Below are positions 16,231-24,319 of a DNA stretch of 64,000 bases, piece after piece. Position 1 is the first letter of the stretch. Each line of letters begins with the position of its first letter. Both the position numbers and the translations under genes were made by a program. Under the pieces are notes generated by a model. It was not told the DNA's origin and ran no database searches. It saw nothing but the letters and a program-made list of their open reading frames with translations. Origin of the DNA: CAYRSS01 sp964426945 (GTDB lineage Bacteria > Planctomycetota > Phycisphaerae > UBA1845); contig CAYRSS010000007.1 in the NCBI GenBank assembly GCA_964426945.1, positions 57,964 to 121,963 of the forward strand, read 5' to 3'.

Positions 16231-18090
16231 TTACCGGCCGGGATCGACCTCGCAGCAGCCGGCCCCGATGTTGGTCTTGAGGATCTCGGTCTTGAGCAGG
16301 AAGCTGCCGCGCGAGGCCACGCGTTCGCCGAGGGTCAGGCCGTGGAGGATTTCGACGTAGTCGCCGACGGTGACACCCGTGGCCACCTTGCGCGGGACGA
16401 ACTGCGTGTCGCTCAGCCGCACGAACACCAGCTGGCAGCAGCCGTCGCTCTGAATCGCCTCGCGCGAGACGCTGAGCACTTCGCTGTTCTCGCGCAGCAG
16501 AATCCGCCCCAGCCCGAACATGCCCGCCCGCAGCCGTCCGCCGCTGTTGGCGACACCGGCCCGCACCTCCACCGTGCGCAGGTGCGGGTCAAGCTGGGGG
16601 CTGATCCACTCGACGCGACCTTCCACGGCGGCGCCGCGCAGACCGTCGATGGTGAACAGCACCGGCAGGTTCATGCGCAGCACCTCCACATCGGGCTCGC
16701 CACACTGCAACGTGACCCACAGCGAGGACAGGTCTGCCACGGTGACGAGCGTTTCGCCCGGCTCGACCGCCTCGCCGCGTACGGCGTGGAGGTTCACGAC
16801 GACGCCCTGCTGCGGGCTGCGCAGCTCGTAGCGGGTGATCTGCTCGTCGTCGACGTCGCCGAGGGCGTCGATCTGCTCGTGGGACATGCCGAGGATGTGC
16901 AGGCGCCGCTCAGCCGCCTGCATCGCCGCCCGCGCGGTCCGCAGGGCGGTGTCGGCCTGGAGCAGGTCGCGTTCGTCGGCCAGGGCGATTTCCTCGCGCA
17001 TGACGGTGAACTCGGCCTCCGCCTCGACCAGTGCGCTGCGGGCGCTTTCGAAGTCCTGCAGGGTTGCGATGCCCTGTTCGTTCAGGCCGCGGTCGCGCTC
17101 GTAGCGCGACCGGACCACTTCGAGGCGGGCAAGGGCGGCGAGCAGGCGGCTCCGGGCCTCTCCCGCGCGGACCCCGGTCAGTTCTTCGGCCACCTCGCGC
17201 GAGGGGCGATCCGCGGTGCAGGCGGCCAGCAGCCGCTCGATGCCCGCCGATATCGTGCGGCGGCGCTCGTGATCGGCGAGGGCCAGCTGGTGGCTCTCGC
17301 GCTGGGCGATGTAGGCGCTGCGGGCCTCGCCCAGCTCCGCGCTCTCGATGACCAGCAGCGGCGCGCCGGCCTCCACCCGGTCGCCTTCCCGCACAAGTAC
17401 CTCGCGCACGACACCGCCGATGCGCGGTGTCAGGTGCGCAAGACGCGTTTCGTCAAAGCCGAGCTGCCCGGGGCACTCGGTCGCGCTGGACAGGCGGCGG
17501 GGGCGGACGGGCTCGGTTTCGATCCCGGCCTTCGCGGCGATCTGGGGATCGGCGAAGGTCACTACCACGGTATCGATGGGGCAGAGCGGGTCGTTGGTCG
17601 GCGTGAGCGAGGAGGTGCGCTGCTCGACGCGGACGTTTTCGCCCAGGCTCGCCGCCTCCTCTTCCGCGCGGACGATGGCCGCCGGCTTCAGCGCCGCCCA
17701 GCGCGCCGCGAAGCCGGGGTTGCAGAGGATGCACTGCGACTCGGGCCGGTCATGGCCCCCGCACCAGTCGCCACGCTCCTTGAAGAGCGGAATCAAGTCA
17801 CGGTTGCAGCGCGTGCACAACGATTCCGGCACGCCATGCTCCCGGCACCAGTCGTCGGGGGCGGCCAGCGCGGTCGGTATGAACCGCTCGAAGCCGTCGC
17901 CGTGTCCCGGTTCGGGCAGGGCGGCGGGTTTGCCGTGCTGGTGGCCGTCGTGGGCGCCGTGGTCGGCCCCGGCGGTCGGCGTGGGGCGGTCGCTGCCGGC
18001 CCGGTCGCAGCCGTTCATCGCCGCGGCGGTCAGCGCGAGCAGCAGCGTCGCGGCGCGCCGCGCGGTTCTGATGGGTGATTGGGTCTTCAT
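16231..18090 (-). CDS. czcB: RND efflux periplasmic adaptor (CzcB/CusB family) with Cys/His-rich N-terminus
   Basis: Membrane-fusion protein bridging the pump and outer-membrane channel. The core shows the lipoyl-like GVVREVLVREGDRVEAGAPLL, a long hairpin and beta-barrel segments (RSPQQGVVVNLHAVRGEAVEPGETL). The 619-residue length is large because of an N-terminal metal-binding part. A lipoprotein-like signal (Cys28) and the His cluster HGAHDGHQHG come first. Then come two copies of WCxxHxxPESxCxxCN at residues 81-96 and 109-124 (Cys82/92/95 and Cys110/120/123). ATG overlaps the czcC stop (ATGA), so the two are translationally coupled. The paired Cys-His motifs may deliver metal to the pump. 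Confidence 0.92.
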   Translation of the reverse strand: MKTQSPIRTARRAATLLLALTAAAMNGCDRAGSDRPTPTAGADHGAHDGHQHGKPAALPEPGHGDGFERFIPTALAAPDDWCREHGVPESLCTRCNRDLIPLFKERGDWCGGHDRPESQCILCNPGFAARWAALKPAAIVRAEEEAASLGENVRVEQRTSSLTPTNDPLCPIDTVVVTFADPQIAAKAGIETEPVRPRRLSSATECPGQLGFDETRLAHLTPRIGGVVREVLVREGDRVEAGAPLLVIESAELGEARSAYIAQRESHQLALADHERRRTISAGIERLLAACTADRPSREVAEELTGVRAGEARSRLLAALARLEVVRSRYERDRGLNEQGIATLQDFESARSALVEAEAEFTVMREEIALADERDLLQADTALRTARAAMQAAERRLHILGMSHEQIDALGDVDDEQITRYELRSPQQGVVVNLHAVRGEAVEPGETLVTVADLSSLWVTLQCGEPDVEVLRMNLPVLFTIDGLRGAAVEGRVEWISPQLDPHLRTVEVRAGVANSGGRLRAGMFGLGRILLRENSEVLSVSREAIQSDGCCQLVFVRLSDTQFVPRKVATGVTVGDYVEILHGLTLGERVASRGSFLLKTEILKTNIGAGCCEVDPGR

Positions 18091-19658
18091 GGTTGATCCT
18101 CCTCGGCGGGCGTCGGCGCGCCGCCGTGGGTGCGGGGTGGATCCGGCTCCTCGGATGCGCCCGCGCCGTGACGCGGTCGGGCGACGGCGCGATCGAGGGC
18201 GGGCATGGTCGCGGCGGCCTCCATCCAGGCCTCTACGTAGCGCCGCCGCGTGGTCAGCAGGAACCGCTGGGCCTCCAGCACGCCGAGCAGCGACGTCCGC
18301 CCGGCGCGATACGCCTCGCGGGACAGCGTGACGTTCGACTCGGCCAGCGGCAGCGACTGATCGCGGTAGAGCCGCACGAGGCGCCAGGCGGTCTCGCTGC
18401 GGTCCAGCGCGCCGCGGATCTCGTGCACGACGGGACGCTCGATCGCTTCCAGCGCCTTGATCGTGCGGCTCAGGGTGTACGCGGCGCGGGCGACGTTGGC
18501 CTGGTTCTGGTCGAAAAGCGGAATCTCGAACTCGAAGGATGGTCCGATGATGAAGTCCGTGTGCTTGTTGTCGTCGTCGCGCCGGAGTGCGGGCAGGGTG
18601 AGCGCGCCCGCCTGGCCGGTGGCGCTGCCGGATTCGGCCAGCAGGTTGCGTCGCTCGCCGCTGCGGCGCTCGGCGCGTTCCATCGAGAGGCCGATGGTCA
18701 CGTCGCCGAAGAGTCCGCCGCGCTCCTTCGCCAGTTCAGCCGCAGCCGCCGCCACGCGCTGCCGCGCCGCCCGAAGATCGAGCCGCGCGTTCCGGGCGGT
18801 CGTCAGGAGTTCATCGACATCCAGTCCGCCGGTCGGCGGCTCGGGCAGGGCGGCGGTCAGGACGAGCTCGTCGGCAACGAGCGTCAGCCCCAGCCGCACC
18901 GCCAGCGATCGGCGGGCCTCCGCCGCGGCCAGGCGCGCGGACTCTGCTTCCAGCTCCGACTCAAACACCACGCTACGCGACAGGTTGACGTCGATCTCCG
19001 TCGCCGCGCCGTGGTCGCGCTGTACCGTGGCCATCTGGAGCAGTTCGCGCGCCGTGGCGAGGTTCTGCTCGGCGATGGCCTGCACCTGCGCGCGGCCGGC
19101 CGCTTCGTAATAAGACGCCTCGATGTCGGCGCTGAGTTCGGCCGCCTGCCGGGCCAGGTCGAGTATCGCCGCATCGAGCCCGCGGCGGGCTGCATTGACC
19201 CGCGGCCTGATTTGCCAGAGCTCGGCAACGTTCTGGGCGAGGTCCGCCTCGAAGTTCGCCAGCCCCCCGCCGGAGGGGAATCGCACCGCGATCCCCAGCG
19301 ACGGGTTCGAGAGCATCCCCGCCTGCACGACGTCAGCGCGGGCGACGCCGACTTCCATGAACGCCGCCTGCAGCGACGGGTTGTTCAGCAGGCCGATCTC
19401 GACCGCCTCGGCGGGCGTGACCCCGCCCGCGAGCAGCGCATCGACGCGCGCCGCCACGGCGTCCTCGTCGTCAGGCCGAAAGCCCAGCGGGTGGCCCGTC
19501 GCTTCGGCGACCATCGCCGTTGCCTGCTGGAAGTCGGGCCGCGGGTCGACGGTTTGACAACCCGCCGGCAGGGTGGCGAGCACCGCGGTCCCTATCCGGC
19601 GAAGGACTCGCGTCGTGCGAAGACGGCCGAACGCTGCAGTCTGGAACTCTGGCGCCAT
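18087..19658 (-). CDS. czcC: TolC-family outer-membrane efflux protein, CzcC type
   Basis: Outer-membrane channel of the metal efflux complex, 523 residues. ATG at 19658 is favoured because GGAG lies eight bases upstream; a GTG at 19679 is also in frame. The lipobox-like LPAGC puts the lipidated Cys at residue 34. Two long-helix repeats typical of OEP domains are visible, for example EIGLLNNPSLQAAFMEVGVARA and SREAYRAGRTSLLGVLEAQR, with the second-repeat segment FEIPLFDQNQANVARA. Upstream, 148 bases separate it from the small Cys-rich gene of the same operon. Confidence 0.92.
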   Translation of the reverse strand: MAPEFQTAAFGRLRTTRVLRRIGTAVLATLPAGCQTVDPRPDFQQATAMVAEATGHPLGFRPDDEDAVAARVDALLAGGVTPAEAVEIGLLNNPSLQAAFMEVGVARADVVQAGMLSNPSLGIAVRFPSGGGLANFEADLAQNVAELWQIRPRVNAARRGLDAAILDLARQAAELSADIEASYYEAAGRAQVQAIAEQNLATARELLQMATVQRDHGAATEIDVNLSRSVVFESELEAESARLAAAEARRSLAVRLGLTLVADELVLTAALPEPPTGGLDVDELLTTARNARLDLRAARQRVAAAAAELAKERGGLFGDVTIGLSMERAERRSGERRNLLAESGSATGQAGALTLPALRRDDDNKHTDFIIGPSFEFEIPLFDQNQANVARAAYTLSRTIKALEAIERPVVHEIRGALDRSETAWRLVRLYRDQSLPLAESNVTLSREAYRAGRTSLLGVLEAQRFLLTTRRRYVEAWMEAAATMPALDRAVARPRHGAGASEEPDPPRTHGGAPTPAEEDQP

Positions 19659-19806
19659 AGGGTGCGCTCCGGGAGTCACGGCTCAAACGCCACGCCGGCG
19701 GATTGCCGGTGGGCGGAATCTCATCACGGCTACAGTGGAAAGAACGGGGTGTCCGCGCGGACGCGCAGCGGTTGCGCGGCGCAGACTCCTGCGCGGCAGG
19801 TCTGGA

Positions 19807-20154
19807 TCAGATCAGCAGGGGCAGATCGCTGTCGGGGAAGGGGCGACTGGCCAGCGGCGGTCGAGGCGGAGCGGGACAGGGCTCGTGGGACTCGCCGGTT
19901 CGAACGCCGTCGGCGGTAACGAAGTTGGCGAGGGGAACAACCGCCGGATCGACGGCCGTCCAGTCCGGCCGTCCGCCGGGGTGCTGCTCGGCCGTGGCGA
20001 AGGCGGGGCTCTCGCCGGCGCACTCACATTCACGCCCGCAGCTTTCCTGCGAGCCGCACTCGCAATCGTCCGGCAGCAGGCCGCCGACGCACACCGCCGC
20101 CCCGACGGGCAGCAGCGACACGGCGATCAGGATGCAGAGAATCCGGCGGAACAT
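19807..20154 (-). CDS. Small secreted Cys-rich protein, first gene of the metal efflux operon (115 aa)
   Basis: Signal peptide MFRRILCILIAVSLLPVGAA is followed by a Cys cluster, CVGG...DDCECGSQESCGREC and EC, holding seven cysteines in about 25 residues. The rest of the chain is Pro-rich and probably disordered. The composition suits metal binding in the periplasm or at the surface, and its position directly behind the promoter and ahead of czcC supports a metal-related role. No named family is recognised. A ribosome site is weak, and the start codon lies only about 10 bases from the -10 hexamer, so a leaderless or very short leader is likely. Confidence 0.65.
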   Translation of the reverse strand: MFRRILCILIAVSLLPVGAAVCVGGLLPDDCECGSQESCGRECECAGESPAFATAEQHPGGRPDWTAVDPAVVPLANFVTADGVRTGESHEPCPAPPRPPLASRPFPDSDLPLLI

Positions 20155-20163
20155 CGTCAGCAG

Positions 20164-20192
20164 ACCTTAGGCATCTCGGCGAGGGCTGTCAA
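20164..20192 (-). promoter_or_regulatory. Sigma70-type promoter of the metal efflux operon
   Basis: On the minus strand TTGACA (20187-20192), a 17-base spacer and TAAGGT (20164-20169). TAAGGT is the -10 of classic mer promoters, but the spacer is the normal 17 bases, not the 19-20 used by MerR regulators. The expected start is near 20157, three bases from the ATG at 20154. Confidence 0.75.
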
Positions 20193-20226
20193 AGCAGTGG
20201 CGCAACGCCCGGGTATCAGTACGAAG

Positions 20227-22359
20227 CTAGGGAATCGACATCAGGAACGCCTTCAAAGCGTCCTTGTCTTCTTCGGACAGGGCCGTGCCAAACCTGTGCC
20301 CGCCGCGCCCATTTCCGGGCAGCGTCGTGTCATAGACCGCTCGCTGGGCTGGCAGCCCTACCTGAAAACGGGCCGGCCGCTCGGCGGGATCGGCCAGCAG
20401 GGCTTCAAGCGACGGCACCGAGCCGTTGTGGAGGTAGGGGGCCGAGCGTCCCACGCCCACCAGCGGCGCGACGCGGACCCAGCCATACCCGGCTCGCGAG
20501 AATACAGTCTTGCGCGGCACGCGCTTCGCGTCCCGGGCGACCAGGTACATCTTATCGGGCCTGGCCTGCGGCGGTCGGAGCTGTACGGTGAACAGCGAGT
20601 CCACATTGAGGTAGGCGTCGGTGCCGATGCCGCCCGCACCGGCGTCCTCGGCCTCATCGCCGAAGGTGGCGCCGTCGCCGTCGGCATCGAACGGCAGCAG
20701 CCACGAGTTGGTATACGCCTGCGGACCGAAGTCGGGGTGTTTCGGGTGACAGGCCAGGCACTCGTTCACCGTTCGCAGATTCTCGCGGACCATGTAGTCC
20801 GCAAGCGGGTAATACGTCTCCCAGTCGGCGCGGTCGCGGTGATCGAGGTGGCACAGGTCGCAGCGCTGCAGCGGCGCGAGGGGGGTGCTCACGGGGACAA
20901 GCGTGGCCAGCGGCGAGTGATTGTGACACGTCGCGCACCGCACCGGGACCTTCGCGTCGATCGGCCGCGAGCGATCCAGCGGGGCGAGCACGGCGATGCC
21001 GCGGTAGTTCTCCGGCGACCGCGCTTCGCGGCCGTGCAGCACGCGCTGGTTGATCACCTCGCCGACTATGGCTTCGGTGAAGACCCGTCGGCCGCGCTCG
21101 ATCAACGCGACGCGAGCCGGATCGGGCGGCGCCGCGGCCCGCTCGCGCGTCAGGATCTGACGCAGCTCAACGGCGCCGTACTCGCGCGGCAGCCGGGTCA
21201 TGACCGATTCGCTCGCCGCGGTCATCACTTCGTGGGCCCAGCCGTTGCCCGGCGGATAGTCGGTCTCCCGTCCTGCCGTGCCGACGTTGCGGAAGTCGAG
21301 CGTCAGCAGGCGGCTCAGCACTTCGTAGTCCACATGCTCGCCGGCGAAGGGGATGTCGAGCAGCCGGGCGAGGGCGTCGGGGGTGGTGTTCATGTGCTGC
21401 GCGGCGAGGGCCACGGCGTCGTGGCGCATGGACGATTCCTTGCCGGTCCAGGAATAGTGCGCAGCGCCGAGCCCGGTCAGGTTCTGCGGAATGCTCACCG
21501 GGTTGAAGACGGCCCGCTTGAGCTTTCGGGCGCTGCGCAGGTATTCGTCGCGCCCCTGGCTTTCAAGCATGTAGTGCTGGAGGTTGGCCAACGGGATCGT
21601 GCCATCCATGCGGTAGTCGACGCTCTGGTCCATCCGCCCGGGTCCCGCCAGCATCAGCAGGGCGCGGGTTTCCTCGGCGGTGGGCAGACGCAGCGTGGTG
21701 CGCCACTCGCGGGTCGTCACCCGGCCGTCGCCGTCAAGGTCGAAGCGGAACGAATCGTCCAGCGCCTCTCTCCGGACCAATTCGCGCGGCGTGACGGGTT
21801 GACCGGTGAGCGGATCGGCGATGACGTAGTCCGGGTCAAGCGCCCGCGAGGACGCCATGATCAGCCCGAGGTGTATGTTCGCGTTGGGCAGGCCGAGCAC
21901 GATATCGCCGCCGGGGCCCGTGCCCGCGTGACAGTACCAGCAGTTGAACCCGTACCGTCCGGTGCCTTGGCCGGTGACCGGGTCTTTTTCCTCGCGAACG
22001 CCGAGGTAGCCCGTGCTGACGCTCCAGCGGCCGACGGTGCCGCGCGGGTCGTCGGGCGTGGGAATCAGGCCGGTGAGTTCCGGGTTGGCCAGCAATCCTC
22101 CTGTGAGGCGCCAGCGGCCCTCGAAGGTCGTGTCCACCGTGCGGTCGAGGTTAAGGTCGAGCGGGGTGGGGGGAATGACCAGCTCGGCGTCGCGTGTGAA
22201 GGGCACGCCGACGGTGGTGTCCCAGTAGTGGGCGGAGGCGTTCACGATTCGGCCGTCCGGCAGCGCTACGTAAGGACCGAGGAAGTCGTTGGCGGTCCGG
22301 ATGAGGGCGGCTTCCGAAGGTGGGGCAGCGGCAATCAGGGCGAGGAAGAGCCAGGGCAT
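20227..22359 (-). CDS. Secreted multiheme cytochrome c with di-heme peroxidase/RoxA-like C-terminus
   Basis: Start at 22359 (MPWLFLALIAAAPPSEA, signal peptide) is preferred over an unsupported frame from 22398; 710 residues. Four CXXCH heme-attachment motifs are visible in order: CWYCH, CATCH, CDLCH and CLACH. The C-terminal APYLHNGSVPSLEALL is characteristic of the di-heme cytochrome c peroxidase/RoxA/thiol-oxidoreductase superfamily. An EF-hand-like loop (DLDGDGRVTTREW) and a second Asp-rich loop (DADGDGATFGDE) suggest bound calcium. It is probably a periplasmic redox enzyme; substrate unknown. It ends 73 bases before the metal operon start and is a separate unit because a promoter lies between. 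Confidence 0.85.
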   Translation of the reverse strand: MPWLFLALIAAAPPSEAALIRTANDFLGPYVALPDGRIVNASAHYWDTTVGVPFTRDAELVIPPTPLDLNLDRTVDTTFEGRWRLTGGLLANPELTGLIPTPDDPRGTVGRWSVSTGYLGVREEKDPVTGQGTGRYGFNCWYCHAGTGPGGDIVLGLPNANIHLGLIMASSRALDPDYVIADPLTGQPVTPRELVRREALDDSFRFDLDGDGRVTTREWRTTLRLPTAEETRALLMLAGPGRMDQSVDYRMDGTIPLANLQHYMLESQGRDEYLRSARKLKRAVFNPVSIPQNLTGLGAAHYSWTGKESSMRHDAVALAAQHMNTTPDALARLLDIPFAGEHVDYEVLSRLLTLDFRNVGTAGRETDYPPGNGWAHEVMTAASESVMTRLPREYGAVELRQILTRERAAAPPDPARVALIERGRRVFTEAIVGEVINQRVLHGREARSPENYRGIAVLAPLDRSRPIDAKVPVRCATCHNHSPLATLVPVSTPLAPLQRCDLCHLDHRDRADWETYYPLADYMVRENLRTVNECLACHPKHPDFGPQAYTNSWLLPFDADGDGATFGDEAEDAGAGGIGTDAYLNVDSLFTVQLRPPQARPDKMYLVARDAKRVPRKTVFSRAGYGWVRVAPLVGVGRSAPYLHNGSVPSLEALLADPAERPARFQVGLPAQRAVYDTTLPGNGRGGHRFGTALSEEDKDALKAFLMSIP

Positions 22360-22449
22360 GGGGGATTCCGTTCGGTGCGCGCTTCGCCGCGGGCGCATCC
22401 TGGCGCCCGCCGCCTCATCATACCGCCACCGCGCGGAGAGGCCGCAACT

Positions 22450-22932
22450 TCACTCCCGTCCGTCCCAGAAGTTGGGGTATCCCAGGGTGTGCCGGATCCC
22501 GTGGACGATGAACTCCACGACCACGAAGAAGGGCATGCCCCACCACCACGGCAGGGCCGCCGGCAGCGTGTTGCCCAGGCTGGTCCACGTCCACCACAGC
22601 CCCGCTCCCAGCGGCAGGCCGCCGAGGAACCAGACGATGATCCGCCCGCTGCGCCGGTGGCGATGCCACCAGGGCCACCGGATGCGAAGGAAGTTCAGGT
22701 AGACCAGCTCAACGAAGTGGCCGCCCAAGGGGAACCAGAGAATCGCCGGAAAGGTCGTCAGCCATAGGCGGATCGGCGAGCCAGTTGCCAGCCCGGCGGC
22801 GTAGAGCACGCCCGATAGCACGGTCGTCAGCACGACGGCGATGGCGAAGGTCCGGAGGATGGTGGCCGCCGCCGACTCGCGGTAGGGCTGGGGAAACGGC
22901 GTCGATGCGGGGGTGTCGGGTGCGGCTTTCAC
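22450..22932 (-). CDS. Membrane protein of unknown function (160 aa)
   Basis: Four hydrophobic segments are visible: ILRTFAIAVVLTTVLSGVLY, LTTFPAILWFPLGGHFVELV, IIVWFLGGLPLGAGLWW and MPFFVVVEFIVHGI. It is unusually rich in Trp (WPWWHRHRR, WWTWTS, LPWWWG). His residues in GGHFVELVY and EFIVHGIRH could bind a cofactor or metal, but nothing proves it. It lies 90 bases upstream of the tetraheme cytochrome on the same strand, so the two may be cotranscribed. No family recognised. Confidence 0.7.
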   Translation of the reverse strand: MKAAPDTPASTPFPQPYRESAAATILRTFAIAVVLTTVLSGVLYAAGLATGSPIRLWLTTFPAILWFPLGGHFVELVYLNFLRIRWPWWHRHRRSGRIIVWFLGGLPLGAGLWWTWTSLGNTLPAALPWWWGMPFFVVVEFIVHGIRHTLGYPNFWDGRE

Positions 22933-23076
22933 CTTCCGGCTCGCCTCCGCGGAACCTTCTGCCGGCTCGTGCGACTAAACGGTCATCGGGTGGCGATCGG
23001 CCGCCCGAACGCCGGTACGATGCGGAAGTGTAGCGAACCGATCACGCAGTGGGCAAACCGGCCCGGAGAGATCGAC

Positions 23077-24261
23077 ATGCAGCGAATCAGGATCCCAGTC
23101 GTCGCCCTGGCGGGCGCCGCCGTGCTCGCCACGGGTTCAATCGCCCTCGGCGGCATCAAGCTCATCACCCTCCCGCCGCGCGAGCGCGTCGAGATTCAAC
23201 TCGACAACCCGGCGGTCACGCTTGTCGAAGAGGAGCGGATCGTGCCGCTGACGGCGGGGGTCAACGAGGTGGTCTTCGCCTGGGCCAACGCCAGCGTCGA
23301 CAAGGACAGCATCCAGTTCCGGTGCCTGACCGATCCGGAGAACATCAAGGTGCTCTCCGTGTCCTACCCGCCGAACGAAAACGCCCTGACCTGGCAGGTC
23401 GCCTCGCCCGCCGCCGGATCGGCGCGGGTGCGCATCAGCTACGTCATCGGGCGGCTGGACAAATCCTTCCAGTATCGCGCCGTGGCCTCCAACGACGAGA
23501 AGCAACTGACGCTGTGGCAGTATGTGCAGCTTCATAACAACGCCGGCGAGGAGTTCGGCGAGGCGGGGATGTGGGCCGGCTTCGGCGAGCGCTTCGAGCG
23601 TCCCATCGGCATCAACGAGACCAAGCAGCTCCTCTCCGCCAAGTTCACCAACGTGCCGGTCCGCAAGACCTACACGGCCGAGCTCGCCCAGTACGGCATG
23701 CTTGACCCGTCCAAGAACCAGCTGCGCGTGCCGATGCACTACGTCCTGAAGAACGACAAGGCGGGCGGGCTGGGGCAGTTCGCCCTCATGCCGGGCAAGG
23801 TCCGCATCTTCCAGGATGACGGGCGCGGGACGACCGCGTTCCTCGGCGAAGACTTCGGCCGCTTTACCCCGCGCGACGACGAGATGAACCTCTTCCTCGG
23901 CGAGGCGAAGGACGTGGTGGTCATCCGCACGATCGACAAGCGCGAGCAGGTCCGCGTGCTGGGCAACCTGTACAACTACGACGTCGTGGTGAAGTACGAG
24001 ATCGAGAACTTCAAAGACCAGCCGGTCACGCTCGACCTCACCGAGGATCTCCGCGCCCTGCGCAACGAGATCCTGCGCGACACCGGCCGCGATGTGGAGT
24101 GGGAACTGATGCCCGACAGCACCGTCGCCGAGATGCGCGACGCCGAAAAGTCCACCGCCGAGCGCGTGCTGTTCAAGGTGCCGCTGCCGGCCCGAGGCGC
24201 CGACCAGAAGGCGATCAAGCAGACGCACAAGCTGCACATCGTGATCAAGAACGAGTGGTGA
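23077..24261 (+). CDS. Secreted DUF4139-like protein, first of three tandem paralogs (394 aa)
   Basis: ATG at 23077 has GGAG eight bases upstream. A signal peptide (VVALAGAAVLATGSIALGG) precedes a beta-rich chain. Related segments with the next two genes are LITLPPRERVEIQLDN / DLSTIPPREGVQLTIYNSED and the NEVVFAWANASVDKDSIQFR strand, followed by the DUF4139-style C-terminal half (NLYNYDVVVKYEIENFKDQP). It is the most diverged of the three. DUF4139 proteins are predicted envelope beta-sandwich proteins without an established activity. The downstream genes start 58 and about 57 bases after the preceding stops, so an operon is likely. Confidence 0.78.
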   Translation: MQRIRIPVVALAGAAVLATGSIALGGIKLITLPPRERVEIQLDNPAVTLVEEERIVPLTAGVNEVVFAWANASVDKDSIQFRCLTDPENIKVLSVSYPPNENALTWQVASPAAGSARVRISYVIGRLDKSFQYRAVASNDEKQLTLWQYVQLHNNAGEEFGEAGMWAGFGERFERPIGINETKQLLSAKFTNVPVRKTYTAELAQYGMLDPSKNQLRVPMHYVLKNDKAGGLGQFALMPGKVRIFQDDGRGTTAFLGEDFGRFTPRDDEMNLFLGEAKDVVVIRTIDKREQVRVLGNLYNYDVVVKYEIENFKDQPVTLDLTEDLRALRNEILRDTGRDVEWELMPDSTVAEMRDAEKSTAERVLFKVPLPARGADQKAIKQTHKLHIVIKNEW

Positions 24262-24319
24262 CGCAGAAGAGCGGCCCGACGATCACGACCTGCGAACCCA
24301 AGCGAGAGAGCAAAGAGCC

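Noticed and set aside
20164..20192. MerR-regulated promoter
   Set aside because: The -10 matches mer promoters but the spacer is 17 bases, and no MerR gene or dyad in the spacer was seen.
19573..22767. Plus-strand open frame of more than 1000 codons
   Set aside because: Antisense to the tetraheme cytochrome, the Cys-rich gene and czcC; its product is Arg/Gly/Ala-rich without domains, a typical GC-rich shadow frame.
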